From CAWAVN01 sp963825075 (lineage in GTDB: Bacteria > Planctomycetota > Planctomycetia > Planctomycetales > Planctomycetaceae), in assembly GCA_963825075.1 (NCBI GenBank), contig CAWGRX010000024.1, forward strand, positions 1 to 64,000: a stretch of DNA of 64,000 bases, written 5' to 3'. A program made the translations under genes and the position numbers. This document shows positions 61,638 to 64,000 of this stretch, one piece after another (the first letter of the stretch is position 1; every line of letters begins with the position of its first letter). The notes beneath the pieces were generated by a model, which saw only the letters and a program-made list of their open reading frames with translations, had not been told where the DNA came from and ran no database searches.

Positions 61638-62870
61638 TCATCTCCGGGATTTCTTCTTCGCGTGGTTCGCTTTCCGCTCCGCCCCAAGCCGCGCCAACAA
61701 TTCCCCCGCCGGTTCATCCGCCGGATCCTGCGGCACCAGTTGCCCCCGAAACGCTCGCTTCAAAATCGCCTGCCGCAACCGGGCGGAACGTTTCAAGCTT
61801 GCGTCGATTATCTTTTCGGTTTGATCGACGAATGAAACGGCGGCTTCGACGGTGCGGCAAATCTGGCGTTGCTCGCCCAGAGGGGGCAAAACGATTGGGG
61901 TCATTCTTAGTTGATCAAAACTGAGGTGCGGTCGCCCTTGACCGTATATGTATCGTTTGAAATCTAGTTGACCGCCAAAATCAGCAACGAGATAAAGTTC
62001 CATAAAGGATGAAATTGCAGGATTGGTTGGCCGCATCAGGGCCACGCTTTGGCAAACATAATGTTCGGGAAGAGTGGATGGAATGCGGCAAACATCTCCT
62101 GTGTTTGCACCAACAATCGTCACCAACAGATCAGATGGTGCAACTTGGCTGCGGACGCGGTCGCGATCATTTTCCGGCGGATTAACGGGTTGTCGAAATG
62201 ATAGGTCAAGATTTCCTGGCCGAACATTCTGAGCCATTATGAATGTGCCCGTTCCACAGCCGTAGTATTTTGTCCAATCGCGGGAACCGCTTGTAATGGA
62301 TGTTGTCAACTGGTCAATGCTCGCCGTAGTCCAGCGTTCTGGAGTTGCCGAACAACCAATCTCATCAGGTTGCGCGGGTTCTTTGTATCTGTCTTTCCAG
62401 CCTTGGGGCGGTTTCTTGCCTTTGGCTTCGTATTTGGCGAGTTGGTCTTGTTCCCAACGCTTGCGGCGTTCGGTGAGGAGGCGTTTCAAGAGTTCCGAAG
62501 CGGGTTCCACGTCCGGGTGTTCGGCTCGCCAGGCGGCGGTGAGCCGGCCTTCCACGGCGGCTTTGAGCACCGCGGCCCGGTAGCGTTTGAGGTTCGCCTT
62601 GGCCCGCTCCAAAGCCGCCACCCCCGCATCCAGATCGGAAAACAATTCCTCAATCTTCGCCACAATGCGGCGTTGCTCGTTTGGCGGGGCAACTGGAAGC
62701 CCAATCTGTTTGAACCTGCCGAGGCTCACTTTTTGTTGAGCTACGCCGCGAGTTATTCCTGCAATTCGCCGCTGCACGGATTCAGAATTGATTGCAAAGA
62801 CGAAAAAGCGAGCATCGCCAACAGAGGGTTGAAGTCGAAACTTAATGCAGTCGGCAGTAATAATCCCGGA
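61638..62870 (-). pseudogene. hsdS: type I restriction-modification specificity subunit hsdS, 5'-truncated
   Basis: Retains the first target-recognition domain's end (I-I-T-A-D-C-I-K-F-R, V-Q-R-R-I-A-G-I-T-R-G-V-A-Q-Q-K-V-S), the central conserved helices (P-N-E-Q-R-R-I-V-A-K-I-E-E-L-F-S-D-L-D), the complete second target-recognition domain, and the C-terminal helices (G-E-Q-R-Q-I-C-R-T-V-E). An in-frame stop at 62871-62873 precedes the homology; most of the first recognition domain is replaced by unrelated sequence next to the IS1380-like transposase. A start at 62777 would give 379 residues. Half-HsdS proteins can sometimes dimerise, so function cannot be excluded. Confidence 0.85.
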
Positions 62871-63035
62871 TTATTCATCAGGTTCGTGTGTGGTGAATAT
62901 GTCCGTGGCGGAAAGTGCACGGGGTGGTTGGGGATCGGAGGATGGGCGAACCGCCCCCTTTCCCCCTGGGGCCTGGCGATCGTTGGGTGAGTGAAGGAAA
63001 GAAACAGAAAGGCGGATGCCACGGCGGCGGGCAAC

Positions 63036-64000
63036 TCAGTCCCGAAGAACCAGTTGCTCATGGGCGTGACGTGGGAGAGGTGTATAGGGCCGCGGACGGA
63101 CTCCGCGCGGACGTGGCCAGAGGTTGGCCAGGCAAAGCGATCGGATGCGGGAAGACATCGCTGCCCAAAACGCGCTCACGCTTTCCTCAATATAAATCAC
63201 GAGGCGGCGGGAGTGCTTTGTCACCCGCGCTGCTGTCCGCAGCACCGACTGCTGGAAGCGATGCAAGTCCCAGCAACCGCCCAGCTCGTCCTCGAACTCG
63301 CACCGCAACATCGACGCCAGGTTGAACGCCAGCAGGCCCAGCAGCATCGTCACTTCGTTCTCCGCAAACACCGACGACGAAAGACGGCAGCCAATCACCG
63401 CGTTAAATTCGCCCAGCCGATCCTCAAACGTGCCGCGCTTACGGTAGTGTGACAACACCTCATCGCCGAGCGTTGCTTCTCGGTCCAATTCGTGATCAGG
63501 AAAAAGTAACGCGGAAACAGAGCCAGTTGGCCCGTCTTCGCCTCCGGCTTATCAACGATCACCAGAATCACCCGCTGCGGATGACGCCAGCCCTCGGCTT
63601 GGTACTTTCCGAGTTCGATCGCGTCCTCGTAACCCCCTTTGGGCGGCCGGCCTGCGGGACGTGTCAGATACGGCGCGGCCATCTCTTCTAGCACGTTGTT
63701 CTTCTTGATTCTCCCGCAAAAACGGATGTTTTCGTCGGTCAGTTCATCCAGCACCGGGCCGGAGATCATACCCGCATCGATCCGGAGGTCGAAGCTCCAC
63801 GCCAGTTGCCGGGCCTTGTCGACCACGTTGCGGATAAACCGCCGGATGCCATTGGCCGTATGCACGCTGCCTTGCCGCAGGATGGCGTGAATGAAGCCGT
63901 TGCCCAACCGCTGCCCTTCCCGCGCACTGTCATAGTCGCCGCCCACCGAGAAACTGGCGACGAGCGGATGATACACGGTCTCCTTGTAGTAACCGTTGTA
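63036..64000 (-). CDS. IS1380-like transposase, 5' cut by window end, frameshifted
   Basis: Open from the window end: Y-N-G-Y-Y-K-E-T, then Y-H-P-L-V-A-S-F-S-V-G-G-D-Y, L-R-I-D-A-G-M-I-S-G-P-V-L and Y-F-F-L-I-T-N-W, a DDE_Tnp_1/IS1380 pattern. Around 63475 the frame changes to E-A-T-L-G-D-E-V-L-S-H-Y-R-K-R-G-T-F-E-D-R-L-G-E-F-N-A, which gives the rest of the family sequence and stops at 63036. Either the copy is inactive or a base is mis-called. Its insertion probably truncated hsdS. Confidence 0.82.

Overview
The window looks like a chromosome segment of a planctomycete (Planctomycetota), carrying one complete tRNA-anchored integrative element and the start of a second. The lineage call rests on several family hallmarks that occur together: a DUF1501 twin-arginine protein, a DUF1559 pilin-like protein, a BlaI repressor paired with an M56 peptidase, a very large secreted repeat protein with an N-terminal LEDRVLL-type signature, a pgsB-pgsC-pgsW set, an aspartokinase with four ACT units, and an ANTAR regulator coupled to a PAS kinase. 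No rRNA or other marker narrows it further.

Chromosomal part (1 to about 33900). In order: a partial TPR protein; two very small membrane-peptide ORFs between copies of a hairpin repeat; sufE-sufS (sulfur mobilisation for Fe-S clusters); a small HTH protein; a BlaI/M56 sensor-repressor pair with a visible operator; a DUF1559 protein; an HD-GYP protein; aspartokinase; DUF1501; a roughly 1960-residue secreted adhesin with about 558-bp internal repeats, integrin-like repeats and a C-terminal HExxH domain; a minus-strand pgsB-pgsC-pgsW group for poly-gamma-glutamate-type polymer; a ClpS-like adaptor; a Tat-dependent TIM-barrel protein; and a histidine kinase overlapping its ANTAR response regulator. 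Next come a promoterless 3' fragment of ftsY fused to a dispersed GGTCCGC repeat, and a 1.7-kb insertion sequence with 21-bp terminal repeats.

Element 1 (33948 to 50582, about 16.6 kb) sits in the 3' half of a tRNA-Ala(GGC) gene and is bounded by a 42-bp perfect direct repeat. Nearly identical AAAGTCCGATA palindromes lie just inside both ends. It carries a tyrosine integrase, HTH genes, a DUF3987 primase/helicase-like gene, a RusA-like resolvase, a prohead-protease-like gene and a tape-measure-like gene, but no recognisable terminase, portal or capsid. Its right half is the most unusual part: an array of five 33-bp repeats whose 39-41 bp 'spacers' are palindromes or reverse complements of each other, a strongly structured RNA-like leader, a ParB-like gene, a tyrosine recombinase with a C-terminal winged helix, and then a winged-helix protein with a recombinase-like tail. 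An Xre-type repressor with a clear promoter/operator and small cargo genes follow.

Element 2 starts at the same att core (50541) and runs leftmost-first on the minus strand: integrase, excisionase-like HTH, DnaB-N/DUF3987 protein and HTH. It continues into a decayed type I restriction-modification island: intact hsdM, hsdR remnant, 5'-truncated hsdS, a collapsed second hsdM'-'hsdS copy, a PIN toxin pair, and an IS1380-like transposase at the window end. The far end of this element is outside the window.

Reading-frame quality. At least a dozen otherwise convincing genes, chromosomal and mobile alike, change frame once or more, often at short homopolymers. This may reflect uncorrected consensus indels in the assembly, so calling these genes dead would be premature.
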